The position numbers and the translations under genes are program-made. 64,000 bases of DNA, taken from positions 1-64,000 of the forward strand of contig JAJEKV010000519.1 in NCBI GenBank assembly GCA_021234155.1, written 5' to 3'. The DNA is from Isoetes taiwanensis. Taxonomy: Eukaryota; Streptophyta; Lycopodiopsida; Isoetales; Isoetaceae. The notes below the pieces were generated by a model. It had not been told where the DNA came from, ran no database searches, and was given only the letters and a program-made list of their open reading frames with translations. Positions 19,994 through 30,993 of this stretch are shown one piece after another. The first letter of the stretch is position 1. The number at the start of each line of letters is the position of its first letter.

Positions 19994-22900
19994 AACAGTA
20001 ATTTTACAAACATGTATATGCACTTGGAAGTTAGAAATCTGTAAAACTCAGGTCCTTTACAATACCAACAGGCAAACCTCCCAATTCCTCCATGCATACC
20101 AATTATCCTGTCTTCTTCTGTAAGTGCATCCTAGAGGTAACCAGTTGAATAGTTGGTTAGCACGTTGCCAGACCCATATTCCTTCCCTTCCAGCCTGCCA
20201 AAGATTTACACGAAAGAGGTCTTAAAACTGACTTTCGTAATGTACATGACTGTAGCAAAATACTGACTATGGCAGCAAAATTCCTCCAGCAAAATAAATG
20301 CACAATGCTAGATAAAAGAAATGGACAAAAGGTGAAGGATTAAAGGAAAACCAACAAATAATGCATTGGCAACATGCCCAAATTCCTTTTCCTTCCAGGC
20401 TGGTTTCTTACAAATGCTAACTTTGCTAGGTCTGCAGAATGCAAAGTCTGTTAAGTTTGCTTCCGCAGGATGTGATATCGAATTAATTTCTAACAAATAC
20501 ATGTAAAACCATCATTGCTCTTAAATAACCATTATTTATGTAGATTATATGTAAATTAGCCAGTCTACAGCATGTACCAGCTATAAATAACAATATGCAA
20601 CAATATCAAAATGTTTTGAGGCCATAGCACATGCATGTATCTATTGTAACCTTTAGCAGTCCGTTGTATCATCTAATATAGCTTACTACTCTATTTAAAC
20701 CATGGTACAAATTAGATCCCTGGATGCCAATCATGCCTGACCCAAGCCAATAATCTAATGATGCATGCACCCTGATGATCAAGTAGGGACATACGTAGTT
20801 TGTATTATCCCAGAGGTAGAAAGCTATTAGAATAGCCTTCACGTTTTGGTTTCCATTTCCATGCATGGTTCATGGTTTGTGTAAAAAGAGCAATGAATAA
20901 AATATTCAAATCTGAGCAGAAGACTGCAAAAACGTGATAAATGATTACCTTGGACGACTTTCAGATTTGCAATGAGTAGCTTCTATGCCATAATCAGCAC
21001 AATCTGTAAAATACAAAAAATAAAATGTGCAGAAAGAAACATCACACGTCTACCTAAACAATCTAAAATGAGGTAGATGCCTAAAGTCTTTACGAACAAT
21101 CTGAAAAAAAATGACACAATCTGAGCAAGCAAGCCCCTGTTTTGCAAGCATAAACCCAGACCTAATCTCGCCCTTCTCCTGCAAAAGTCAAAATCTCTGC
21201 TAGTACTTACCTTAGACGCAAGAAAGAAAGCAGACTGGAATTGATTCTTTACAATAGGCTGGGATAAGACAACACAGATATCATCTCCAATGCAATGTAA
21301 CAGAGTCCCACAAAGACTGCCCCCAGTTGATTTTCACAGGTAGACTATTGCGACAATGTAAAGCTAGAGTATGCGGTTGCAGAAATTATTTTACCTGAAA
21401 CTTTAGCCCCTTGAAGCTCCAGAGGTTGCTAAGTATGTGGGCTCTAAAAATTGCAAGCAAACAATGAAATCAAGTTAGAGGCCTTCTCCAGATACCAGAA
21501 CTACAGTAGCAAAGAAAAGACACTGGAAAAATCGCGCCCTATTTGCAAAAAGGTCACGAAAAACTTGAGGTTGCCGAATAAAGTTTTGCTTCTTGGTTCT
21601 ATCATTCTGAAGCCGAGATGGCTGCAGAAGGGTGTAACGGCGCAGACGAATGCACCGCCAAAATCCCTGTAACGCATATCTCCACTGCAACGTCCACCAA
21701 ATTTTTTTATCAAGCAACAAAAAATTTCCGGTGCCAAAATCACGCTTTTGGCCGGAAAATAGAGTGTTACCGGCGTTACCGGCGGCCGGAAAAAGGGAGA
21801 CACCTTGCCCCAAAAACATTTTAAATAAGTAGATAGGCCCATTGCTCCTCCTCCTGCAGGAAGAAGCAGTTAGTATAGATGAAAGAAAATCAAAAGTTGA
21901 TGCTTGCTGTACAAATGGCTGAAGTGATTGGTGAAGCTATTGAAGCAGCAAAAGATGACAGTGGCTGCTTTTCTGCTTTCCTTAATCCTGTAAAAAAACA
22001 TAATGCATGCTCAGACATAAATGAATATGATGCATGTACAACACAAACGTCACTTTGCAAACAAACTTCACTTTGCAATGTGCGACATCACATGTACTTT
22101 CAAATATAACTAACTGATGCTATTAATATAATTACGACTAGTGAACGTCATTAGATGTCCAAAATGAACATGCACCTTTAGATCAAGTACTCATTTAAAA
22201 TCAGTTAATGTTCCCTCTTGTAGCAATGCGCAATATGTATCCACTATTGACTCTAGTGGTGAGAGTATAACCTGCAAGAAATGTGGGAGGGTTATAACAA
22301 TAGAGAATAAACTGCATATATATTGTAGTTGCAGACATTTAAGTGAGCTTCAGCTTTGTCAATCTCACGGGCCATTGTATAGCTGGTCGATGCCGCATGT
22401 GATGAAGGCAATTATGAGAAACAGCAATCACAGATGGCATCTAAGAACATAAAAATAGGGGAAACAAAGATGTCTATGTTACCTATGCTCCTAATGCTGG
22501 CACCTCTAGCAGAGAATCTTCACAGCTTGGGTGTCTAGCAACATCTGCAGCTCACCAAAAAGAAAGCATCTTATATTAAATTGGAACTTCCTTTCTTGTT
22601 GGCTGTTCTTGTGATTGACAGCTATTATGTATTTATATTGTTGAATTCAAAAGATACTTGAGAGTGGAAATGGAACTATTGCAATGTCCCAACATATGTA
22701 TTATCCACGAACTAAAACAAATACCATCAAACAACATGCCTGTTGGCCTATCATCCAGCACCTCTCAATGCAATTTAACTATGAAGTCATAAAATGAGCT
22801 ATTGGACCATATATCTGGCACTTCAATTTGGATGACTACAAAAACCCATAGATGTACTGGGGATATTATTTCTATTGTCCCCCTGGTCATCCGTGGTATG

Positions 22901-23079
22901 ATGGCATCTCATTATAATGGAAACTTTCAACAATTATTGCCATAAAAGATGCAACCATAACAGCCACACTACACACTCTCCCAGTGACGAATTAATTCAT
23001 ATTATTTCTTGATATTACAGGGGCAATGCGTATATCAAGGCCATATATATCATGGGTTTCCAATCTGGTCCAGCCAAGA
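19994..23079. other. No gene recognised; low-copy-looking AT-rich DNA
   Basis: Six-frame reading gives only short frames. A segment at 21,480-21,840 is open in several frames on both strands and is somewhat GC-richer, but none shows a known domain. A plus-strand frame at 21,879-22,000 (MLAVQMAEVIGEAIEAAKDD) is bounded by AG on the left and GT on the right and could be a stray exon; I cannot assign it. Confidence 0.35.
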
Positions 23080-24115
23080 CAATACTGTAACTCTCGTATT
23101 AGTATTAACAGGGAACGAAATGAGAAGAATATGATATCATAAACGTAACCCTTACCATTATGACTTGTAAAATGTTGATAAGCAGCTGCCAAGTAAGATC
23201 AGGGAACATCCTTCCTAAAACTGGGCAAGGTAACTCAATGACAAAGAAAGACTGATACTACTTCATTATGAGACTGCTTATACATCATATATCCTGCATG
23301 AACTTGTCAGTGTTATCCATGATGCAGGATCGGCATGAAAGAGCATATTGTTATGCAAACTCTTAGCCTCTTCCAACCAAAGATACAATCATAGAGTTTA
23401 CATGAAGAAGCCCTGTTGTGATATACTCATTAAAACAAAAAAGTGACAACCCTCCACCAAGCCACCATGACTACATGGACAGATAGCACTACCAAAAGTA
23501 ACATTGTCAGGTACTAGGATATCTAGATGCATCTGCCGATATCTTTGATGCTTTCTTGCTTCTACCTGACAAAATCCTGCTCAGGCAAGTTCTCTTTTGC
23601 AATCGCTATAGTTTTCCATGACATCACATCTCTCTCGGGCATCTGTTTGAAGAGGAGGCAAGCCTTATTCAGATGCCCATGTTAAACATAAGCAATAATC
23701 ATCGTATTCCAGAAGGCTAACCTTCCGCGGCATATTTTTGAAGAGCCTGATAGCTTCTTGCATTGCATTTGTCCCTCCTATGCAAGTGTTGAGCCTCCTT
23801 GAGCTTTTCCTTCTGAATATATGCAAAAAGCATCATGTTCTATGTAAATACATTCTGACGCTGCATGTTATCAATTATTTCCCTTGCATCCGTGAAGATC
23901 CACACCTCCCATACATCTGTATAAGAATCCTAAATATTTGTCCTGCCCAGGCCCCTGCGAAACAATGTGTTGATGAAGCTTGCATTTTCAGAAGTTTGCA
24001 ATCATCATTCAAAGACTTAGAAGATCTAACAAACCTGAGAATGCTCGATGTTTTAGAAATTTTTGTTGAAAAGCTCCCTGTGGATCGCCATAGTGGCAAT
24101 GAACGTATATTGACA
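23080..24115 (-). pseudogene. Pentatricopeptide-repeat protein (PLS type with E domain), broken
   Basis: The minus strand yields a consistent PPR series across frame changes: QIFRILIQMYGRCGS (about 23,895-23,945), NVFT and NMMLFAYIQKEKLKEAQHL, IRLFKNMPRK, NTMIIAYV then HGHLNKACLLFKQMPERDVM, DNVTFGSAICPCSHGGLVEG, LEEAKSLHNNMLFHADPASW and ITLTSSCRIYDV. The last two blocks are the end of the PPR array and the E domain. PPR proteins of this class act in RNA editing or processing in mitochondria or plastids, each 35-residue repeat reading one base. A TAG (for TGG), TAA codons and at least three frameshifts destroy the frame. Neither a transit peptide nor a DYW domain was found. Confidence 0.75.
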
Positions 24116-25194
24116 ACTTGTTCGCTTCCTTGCTCGAATGAACATCACATAAACACATCCCAAGTATTTTGGGGCGCATGTTTTCACATTTACAACTAAC
24201 TTATATGGTCTGAAAAAAATACCGATATGGTCACTTGAGACGGTCACTTGAGACGTTTGCAGCCATGGCAGCAGCAAGATTTGGGCCCGGATTGATGTGG
24301 CAGCGGCTTGAAGAACGAGAAAAGCAAGTAATCTAGTGAAGAAAAAAGTAAGAAGAATGCCGATTTGATAGATGTCGAATGTGAATTTCCTGAATTCCCA
24401 AAACTGCCATCCAAACAAAAAAGATAGATAGCAGCTCACTTTTTGTATTTCGGTATGTTATATCTCAAAGGCTGATTCAGTGCATTTGTTCATGGAGTTC
24501 TTTCCTCTGACTATGTCACTTGGAAGAAGCACAACTGCATTTTCTGTGCTACGATTTGAGAGAACTAACTGCGGATTTTTCTGCCAACAGAAGATACCGG
24601 CCTTGGAAACAACACTTGCCCATGGCCATTACTTCAGTTTGTTCTATCTGTAATGAAATTGAGATGCTTAGAAGCTGAGAAGAAGGGAAATATACACAAA
24701 AAACCTACCATGTATTCTAGAGGAAGCGTTCCATGAGTCAAAGATTTGTGTGCCATGATGACAGTGTGCCATATCTCTCCTACATGAGGGCTTGAATGAG
24801 GATAATCATACGCCTGCACTGTCATATGAGGTTAGAAGCAAAAACAGCAGAAATAAGCCTAGCAGATAGGCAACAAAGAATAAATTGGTGGCTGCATCCG
24901 GGAGCCTGCACTCACTACAGTTTATACAACATGCATCAAATATCCAATGCTGCATTCTGCAGCAAAATTCAATTACAGTACAATATACCTATTTATGAAG
25001 GATAATGTGAACTGCTGATCTCCATGCCACTTCAGATAGTCATATTTGCTGCTAACATCCATTCTCAATTGTTTCAATCTTTCAAGACTTGATGAGTCTT
25101 ACATTTACATTTTCTGCACTATGAAAATATAAAGAATATAGATACTTCCATTGAAAGAATATGTTGATACATCAAGGGGCATATGTCAAGCCAT
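24116..25194. other. No gene recognised
   Basis: AT-rich sequence between the PPR and kinase remnants; a minus-strand frame at 24,053-24,439 has hydrophobic stretches but stops and no known domain. Confidence 0.4.
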
Positions 25195-25548
25195 CCTTGG
25201 ACACGTCTTTGTGTTACAGAATTGGTAACACAATTTATATACAATTGGCAACTTCCATTTCATTGCCCTTTCATTTTATCAGCAATTTTAGCAAGCAATT
25301 GCGCATGGCTTCATTGCTCGCAACCATCCACCTGCCAATACCCTTGTGCGTGGGCTTTTTTCCTTTCTTCATCAGCAATTAACAAGCAATTGCACGTGGC
25401 TTCAATGCCTGCAGTGATCCACTAATCACTTGGAATTTGATGAGTTTAGAAGGAAGCATACATGTACCATCTTCGTAGCATGGCCTCTTGTGATTTAAGC
25501 TTTCAGCTGCTGCCTGTTCATGCATCATGTCCCCCTGGTATCTTAATC
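25195..25548 (-). repeat. Direct repeat, left copy (duplicated 3' part of kinase locus)
   Basis: This segment matches 25,835-26,165 in the same orientation, including CAGAATTGGTAACACA-type, AGAAGGAAGCATACATGTAC and ATGGCCTCTTGTGATTTAAG. The right copy runs into the kinase C-terminus, so the left one is a partial duplication of the kinase 3' region. Confidence 0.85.
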
Positions 25549-25815
25549 TTTAAAAACACTTCTCACCCAAGAAGCTTTGTCTTAGTCTATACAAAGCCTT
25601 TAATGAGGGGCAACTTCAAAACCATCTGGTTGACTCATGTAAATCTCTTCACTAAGATCTTCATTGAGGAACGTAGTTTTGACATCCATTTGATGTATAA
25701 ACAAATCAAACTAAGCAACAAATGCTAGCAATACTCTCAATAATATGCACAACCTAGGTTGTGATTAATTATTTTGCAACTAGTCGTGCTTTGAACTTAT
25801 CAAACGAGCGGCCAA
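25549..25815 (-). pseudogene. Ty1/Copia reverse transcriptase fragment
   Basis: On the minus strand: FDKFKARLVAK near 25,800, then [19 protein letters not shown] and [10 protein letters not shown], followed by a decayed KALYRLRQ-like stretch toward 25,560. HQMDVKTAFLxGxLxEEVYMxQPxGF is the signature of Copia RT. The piece sits between the two direct repeats and has stops, so it is a dead fragment unrelated by position to the complete Copia element at 26.3-31.0 kb. Confidence 0.75.
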
Positions 25816-25834
25816 GTAAATGAATATTGGCAAT

Positions 25835-26165
25835 CCAAGGGTGTTCTGAATTGGTAACACATTTCATGTACAATTGGTAACTTTCATTTCATCGACCAAT
25901 TTTAGCAAGCAATTGCACATGGTTCCATTTCGGGCGATCAACCCGACAATACCCTTGTGTGTAGGCTTTTTACCATTCTTCATCGGCAATTAGCAAGCGG
26001 TTGCACATGGATTCAATGCTTGCGGTGATCCACTAGTCCCTTGAAGTTTGATGAGCTTAGAAGGAAGCATACATGTACCATCTTCATAGCATGGCCTCTT
26101 GTGATTTAAGCTTTTCGGTGCCGCTTTGTTCATGCATCATGTCGCATGGTATCTTAATCTTTGTC
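25835..26165 (-). repeat. Direct repeat, right copy, adjoining kinase C-terminus
   Basis: Partner of 25,195-25,548. The minus-strand frame of the kinase runs into it: IKIPCDMMHEQSG and EKLKSQEAML. Confidence 0.85.
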
Positions 26166-26320
26166 CTCCTTATCCTCCTCCTTTCGCATGCAACTGAGTA
26201 TTGGACGATCCAAGGGTGTGATAATATTTGCTGCAAACTTATTCTTTCCTCGGGATCAGGCCGCAACATCGCCAAAACAAGACTCCTTGCTTCTTCTGAT
26301 ACCATTCCAGCGGGCCATTC
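26084..26320 (-). pseudogene. Ser/Thr protein kinase pseudogene, C-terminal part (subdomains X-XI)
   Basis: Directly left of the Copia insertion the minus strand reads EWPAGMVSEEARSLVLAML, then RPDPEERISLQQILSHPWIV. This is the end of a eukaryotic protein kinase domain, with the R of subdomain XI (PEERIS) and the HPWI motif common in CAMK-like kinases. The upstream part of the same frame resumes at 30,994 beyond the Copia element; with one 5-bp target copy removed the codons join in frame as SELE-WPAG. The downstream tail (IRRTKIKIPCDMMHEQSG) has no known domain. Confidence 0.8.
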
Positions 26321-26549
26321 TGTAAAGAATAGGTAGAGGAGGACAATAAACAAGATCCTTCACCAAACCAAGACATCTTCTCCTTTATTCACATCCAATA
26401 TATATACAGTGAATAAATCTTAATGCACATGCATACTATACAAGTGTTGTGCATGCAATCACATGCGTGCATGCGCATGTGCATGTACATGCATGCAATC
26501 TAATGCATGTTGATAACATTGTACAAATCCAATATTCAATATTCTAACA
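26321..26549 (-). repeat. 3' LTR of Copia element
   Basis: 229 bp, identical by eye to the other LTR; ends TG...CA. It contains a TATATATA box (near 26,398-26,406) and a dense run of CATGCA/GCATG words at about 26,430-26,515. Confidence 0.95.
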
Positions 26550-26562
26550 CTCCCCCTCATGC
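26550..26562 (-). promoter_or_regulatory. Polypurine tract of Copia element
   Basis: The minus strand reads ATGAGGGGGAGTG just before the 3' LTR, the expected plus-strand primer. Confidence 0.85.
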
Positions 26563-27009
26563 CAACACTTGAACTCCCAAAATATGGCGTAATTCTTCAA
26601 AACGAGCACGCCGCAATGGTTTGGTAAATATATCTGCAACCTGTGTTTCAGTACGTACAAACTCCAACTTAATCTTTCGCTTTTTTACTACTTGACGTAT
26701 AAAATGATGTCGTATAGCAATATGCTTTGTTCTATAGTGGTACACAGGATTCTTCGCTATAGCAATACAACTTTGATTGTCGCACAATATTTTTGTTGGT
26801 TCTATTTGTTTCATAAAAATACTTTTCATAAGTCTTCGCATCCATACCACTTCTCTTGCAGCACCTGAGACCGCTATATACTCTGCTGGTGATGATAATG
26901 CCATCGATTCTTGACGTTTACATCTCCATGAAATCAAACTTCCACCATCAAGAAAAACGCCCATACCACTAGTGGATCTTCTAGTATCAATGTCACCAGC
27001 CCAATGCAT
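26557..27009 (-). pseudogene. Copia RNase H and C-terminus
   Basis: A 150-codon frame reads MHWAGDIDTRRSTSGMGVFL, DGGSLISWRCKRQESMALSS, EYIAVSGAAREVVWMRRLM, LCDNQSCIAIAKNPVYHYRT, KHIAIRHHFIRQVV and TQVADIFTKPLRRARFEEL. This is the standard Copia RNase H end with D-E-D residues in place. It ends a few bases before the purine tract and 3' LTR. Confidence 0.9.
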
Positions 27010-27135
27010 GAAAGTATACTAACAACTTTTGTCCACCATGAAGTACTAAACCATAATCAATAGTACCTTTCAAATACCGAAGAACGCGGCTTAGCGACTT
27101 GCCAATGTTGAGAACCTGGTTCGGACATAAACCCG

Positions 27136-27990
27136 CTAAGATATCATGGTACAAAAAGCAATATCCGGTCTAGTGTTCAATGCAAGGTACATCAATGCTC
27201 CAATCAAGCTTTGATATGGTGTCTTCAACATTGTTTCATACTCCCCCTGCGTTTTAGGTCTCATCTGCATAGATAAGATAGTACCTGGTACAATTGGTGT
27301 TGCCACGGGTTTGCAAGTCAAGATTCTAAATTTCTCCAACATCTTTTCAACATATCCATGTTGGCTCAATTTGACTTTACCTTGATCTCGATCAATCTCC
27401 ACCTTCATGCCAAGGTAATGATGTATATAACCTTGATCTGTCATTTGAAATCGCTTACTTAACATATTTTTCACAAAATCCACATATTGTCGTGAATTCC
27501 CAACAATGAGACTATCATCAACATGAATCCCAATAAAACATACTGCATCATCACACCTTCCAATATAAAGACAATCATCTTTGGAGAAGTCATAAAACCT
27601 TTTGATTTGAGAAATTGATCTAGGCATGCATACCATTGTCTCATGACTTGTCTCAATCCATACAATGATTTCTTCAATAAACAAACCTTGTTTTCTAGAT
27701 CCGGAACATTGTATCCTTCAAGGTTGCCTCATGTAAATCACTTCTTCAAGATCTCCATTGAGAAATGCTGCCTTTTCGCCCATTGTCTCTCGCAATCAAG
27801 TTAAATTCTGTTTGTCATAGCAAGAAGAAGTTTTTACCGTGGGTGATTTCACAACCGGAGCAAATCTTTCATTGTACTCAATCCCTTCAATGCGGAGAAA
27901 CCTAGAGCAACAAGTCTTGCTTTGTACTTCTTCACCTTGCCATCCGGGATCAAGCTTCTCGCACCATAACCCACTTACAACCAATCACAT
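27136..27990 (-). pseudogene. Copia reverse transcriptase
   Basis: Readable blocks: NERFAPVVKSPTVKTSS (27,800-27,870), MKKSLYGLRQVMRQWYACLD then QFLKSKGF (27,590-27,677), and from 27,590 leftward YDFSKDDCLYIGR, VCFIGIHVDDSLIVGN (motif C as HVDD; YVDD is usual), MLSKRFQMTDQGYIHHYLGM, and NTRPDIAFCTMIS. A frameshift near 27,590-27,600 separates the GLRQ block from the DD block, and the TAFLNG segment with its Asp is damaged near 27,720-27,790. Confidence 0.85.
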
Positions 27991-28569
27991 GAGCATTAAG
28001 AGGAGAATCTACCAACACCCAAGTCTTATTCTCCATCAAACTTGTATATTCTCATCGGTTGCTTCTTCGCCATTTAGCAAAGATCCTTCGATTTCATTGC
28101 CTCCTTGTATGATATTGGCTCGGTTACTAGAAAACATGCACTAGTGACTTCTTCTTGGGGTTCACCGGGTTTCCAAAGCATCTTAGATGGTTGCTTTGTC
28201 CGCTTACCCACGACCATACAATTCGGGATCATATAATTGTTCGGGTACATCGCGCTTTCTTTGAACATCCGGTGCAAGTACACAGGTACATCACCTTCAA
28301 CATCTTCGAAAGTACACCATCATGCTCCTCATCTCCATCTTCAAATTCAATCTCCAATGGCTTGGTATTAGATGCACATCCAACCAATCCACAGGGAATC
28401 CATTCTTCATCAATTTTGCTTATTGAAGTTGGATCGCTCCTATACAATCGTGTCTCATCAAAGATTACATTCGTGATATGTGAATATTCCTCTTCCTAGG
28501 ATTATACAAACGATAACCTTTGGATTCTTCAATATCCAACTAGATAGTACTCCTCACTTTTGGCATCCA

Positions 28570-29240
28570 ACTTTCTTGATCATCATCCGAACAAAACTAT
28601 AAGATAAACACCCAAAAGAACGTAAGTGTTTTACACTCTGCTTTTACCACTCCAAACTTCTTACGGAATTTTATCCGTCCGCGATGTGGGAATTCGATTT
28701 TGCACATAACAAAATTTGTGTTCACCGCTTCAGCCCAAAGAGAGAGAGGTAAACCGGATAACCACAACATACTCCGTCTTTGCTTCAACCAATGTTCTAT
28801 TCTTACGTTCGCAACTCCATTTTGTTGAGGTGTACACCGACACGATACTCACGTTTGATTCCATGAGAAGCACAAAACTCCTGGAACTCTCTTGACATGT
28901 ACTCACCACCACGATCAGATCTCAAACATTTGATCTTTTTTCCAATCAAGTTCTCTGCCCATGCTTTATATTGCTTGAAAACTCCAAAAAACTTCATCCT
29001 TAGTGCTCGAGGAAATAACATTTGCATTTCTGCTAAAATCGATCAATGAAAGTTACAAAGTATAACTTTCTATTCAAAGAAGTAACCCTGCATGGGTCCA
29101 ACAACATCGGAATGAACAAGCTCCAATACTTCACTAGTTTTCCTTTCAGAGTCTTTGAAAGGCAAAACATGCATCTTTCCAAGCATGCATCCTGAACAAA
29201 CACCCATCTTAGTTTCATGTCCACAACTAAGATCTGCTAC
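28570..29240 (-). pseudogene. Copia integrase core
   Basis: Frames in series give KLYFVTFIDRF (first catalytic Asp), YKAWAENLIGKKIKCLRSDR then GGEYMSREFQEFCASHGIKR (second Asp), and in another frame KNRTLVEAKT after a WSCERKN lead (region of the catalytic Glu, about 28,780-28,840), then MLWLSGLPLSLWAEAVNT. It carries out insertion of the DNA copy. At least three frame changes break it. Confidence 0.8.
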
Positions 29241-29243
29241 CAA

Positions 29244-29800
29244 TTAATTCTTCACCATATGTTGGATCGTGGCCACATTCAAATGTGCCAACCTACGATG
29301 CCAAAGTTCAAGTTGAGAAGCAGGAGGTTTTGCTACAAGACTCAACAACTTCTCTTGGTCAGAATCAACCAAGACTTCATACAAGTTACCTCGACGTTCG
29401 ACTTGAAGAACCACCTTCCAATCTAGATTGAAGATTCTACAACATTCACTATCAAACAACACTCGATGTCCTGTGTCGCAAATCTTTGCCACTGATACAA
29501 GATTAGTAATCAAATCAGGTACCAATAAAGCATCATAAAAATGCAAAACTTTTCCATTTGACAAAGGGATTCGTGCATCTCCTACTCCACCTACAATCTT
29601 CTCATCACCATCTCCAACTCTCACCGTAGTTGAAGTGTTCTGCAACTTATTAAACCAAGCACGAGATGAAAACATATTGTTTGTTGCACCAGAATCAATG
29701 CATAAACGACTCCTACTATATCTATCAGCAACCTCCATAACTTTCAAACCAATCTCTTCTTTATTTTCATTTTTTGTATCACCTGAGAATGCAACGTTTG
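29244..29800 (-). pseudogene. Copia protease and GAG-pre-integrase region
   Basis: In the frame 29,244-30,098 the protease box is LCIDSGATNNMFSSRAWFNK (near 29,660-29,705), with the catalytic Asp-Ser-Gly. It is followed by the VRVGDGDEKIVGGVGDARIP pattern and by LWHRRLAHLNVATIQHMVKN (29,244-29,305), the HHCC lead of the integrase. The frame runs uninterrupted from the Gly/Arg-rich gag segment through here, so this is the best preserved part of the polyprotein. Confidence 0.85.
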
Positions 29801-29879
29801 TTGTGCTACTTGCTGGAGCAATATCATTCACATTTTGGCTCTTGTACTCAGCTGACATTCTCTTCAAATCAGCTTTCAT

Positions 29880-30732
29880 TTGTCTACAAAATCTTTGTAT
29901 GTGACCCAACTTATGGCAATAGTTACACTCGACATTGGCAAATCTCCCATCATCACGCCAACGTCCTCCACGACCATTACCATCTTCTTGTGTGGTACCT
30001 CTACTTGTACCAACACCACCTCGGCCACCACGACCACGTCCACGATAAACATAACCGCGACCTCTTCCCACGCCCACGCCCCGCATTGCAAGAGCCACTT
30101 CATTAGAATTACTCCTATAGCCTGCAGACTTTGTTGTGTCTCAAGCTCGGCCTTGATGGAACTACACGCTTCAACAAAATTACCTTTATAAAGTGTCCTT
30201 ACGGACATCTTTAAAGGATCAAGTCTTTGAGGAAAAGCTTTTGTGAAAGCTATAACTTGAGCCTCCCGGGTCTTAGCTTATTCGGCAGCTGAAGACAAAC
30301 TTTGCAAATATCTCATTGAAAGCTACAATGAGTTTTTCCACGTCTTCTCCTTCCTTATACTTCAAAGTATCTAACTTTGCCTCTAAAGCGACAAGCTCTG
30401 CAGAGGTTAATTGGCCATACTTTGCTTCTAATGCCTCCCAAAGATCATGCCAGATGTGAAAGAAGTTGGTGAAGATGATGAAGATATAGAACTACTTCCC
30501 GTAATCGCATTAATACACCATCAGTGATAACATTTAGAAGAAATGCTATCGCCCTTCGATCTTTCTCCTTCCAATCATCTGTCAGAGTTTGTGGTTTAGA
30601 CGCTCCTATCACAGACCAACAATCATCGGCTTCCAACAAACCCTTCACTCGAAACTTCCAAGAATGCCAATGCGTTCCATCAAAAGGCTTTAGAGTGGAC
30701 TCAATCTTCATAAACTTAGACATCTCGAACAA
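29880..30732 (-). pseudogene. Copia gag with CCHC zinc knuckle
   Basis: The N-terminal part (30,445-30,732) reads FMKIESTLKPFDGTHWHSWK, FRVKGLLEADDCWSVIGA and TDDWKEKDRRAIAFLLNVI, the UBN2/retrotran_gag pattern of Copia. After frameshifts around 30,200-30,440, a Gly/Arg-rich block (about 29,950-30,070) leads to the knuckle CNYCHKLGHIQRFC (29,886-29,927, C-x2-C-x4-H-x4-C). Gag forms the particle and the knuckle binds RNA. The middle is not open in one frame. Confidence 0.85.
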
Positions 30733-30747
30733 CGAGACAAGATCAAC

Positions 30748-30764
30748 CTACACACTCGATACCA
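30748..30764 (-). promoter_or_regulatory. Primer binding site, initiator-Met tRNA type
   Basis: Immediately inside the 5' LTR the minus strand reads TGGTATCGAGTGTG, close to the TGGTATCAGAGC site complementary to tRNA-iMet used by most plant LTR elements. Confidence 0.85.
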
Positions 30765-30993
30765 TGTAAAGAATAGGTAGAGGAGGACAATAAACAAGAT
30801 CCTTCACCAAACCAAGACATCTTCTCCTTTATTCACATCCAATATATATACAGTGAATAAATCTTAATGCACATGCATACTATACAAGTGTTGTGCATGC
30901 AATCACATGCGTGCATGCGCATGTGCATGTACATGCATGCAATCTAATGCATGTTGATAACATTGTACAAATCCAATATTCAATATTCTAACA
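30765..30993 (-). repeat. 5' LTR of Copia element
   Basis: 229 bp, identical by eye to 26,321-26,549. Transcription would start in this LTR and run leftward. Confidence 0.95.

Larger units (their letters stand above)
26321..30993 (-). mobile_element. Ty1/Copia LTR retrotransposon inserted in the kinase pseudogene
   Basis: Both 229-bp LTRs (26,321-26,549 and 30,765-30,993) appear identical base for base and begin TGTAAAG and end TAACA. The 5-bp sequence CATTC flanks the element on both sides (26,316-26,320 and 30,994-30,998). On the minus strand a primer site TGGTATCGAG follows the 5' LTR, and a purine tract GAGGGGGAG precedes the 3' LTR. Inside, gag, protease, integrase, RT and RNase H follow the Copia order. 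LTR identity means a recent insertion, yet the coding region is frameshifted in several places. Confidence 0.95.

Noticed and set aside
21475-21842. Overlapping open frames on both strands
   Set aside because: Several frames are open over the same bases with no domain and no start or splice context that I can defend.
29774-30208. Plus-strand or shifted frames of about 110 codons rich in Thr/Ser/His
   Set aside because: They are the opposite-strand or shifted readings of the Gly/Arg-rich Copia gag segment.
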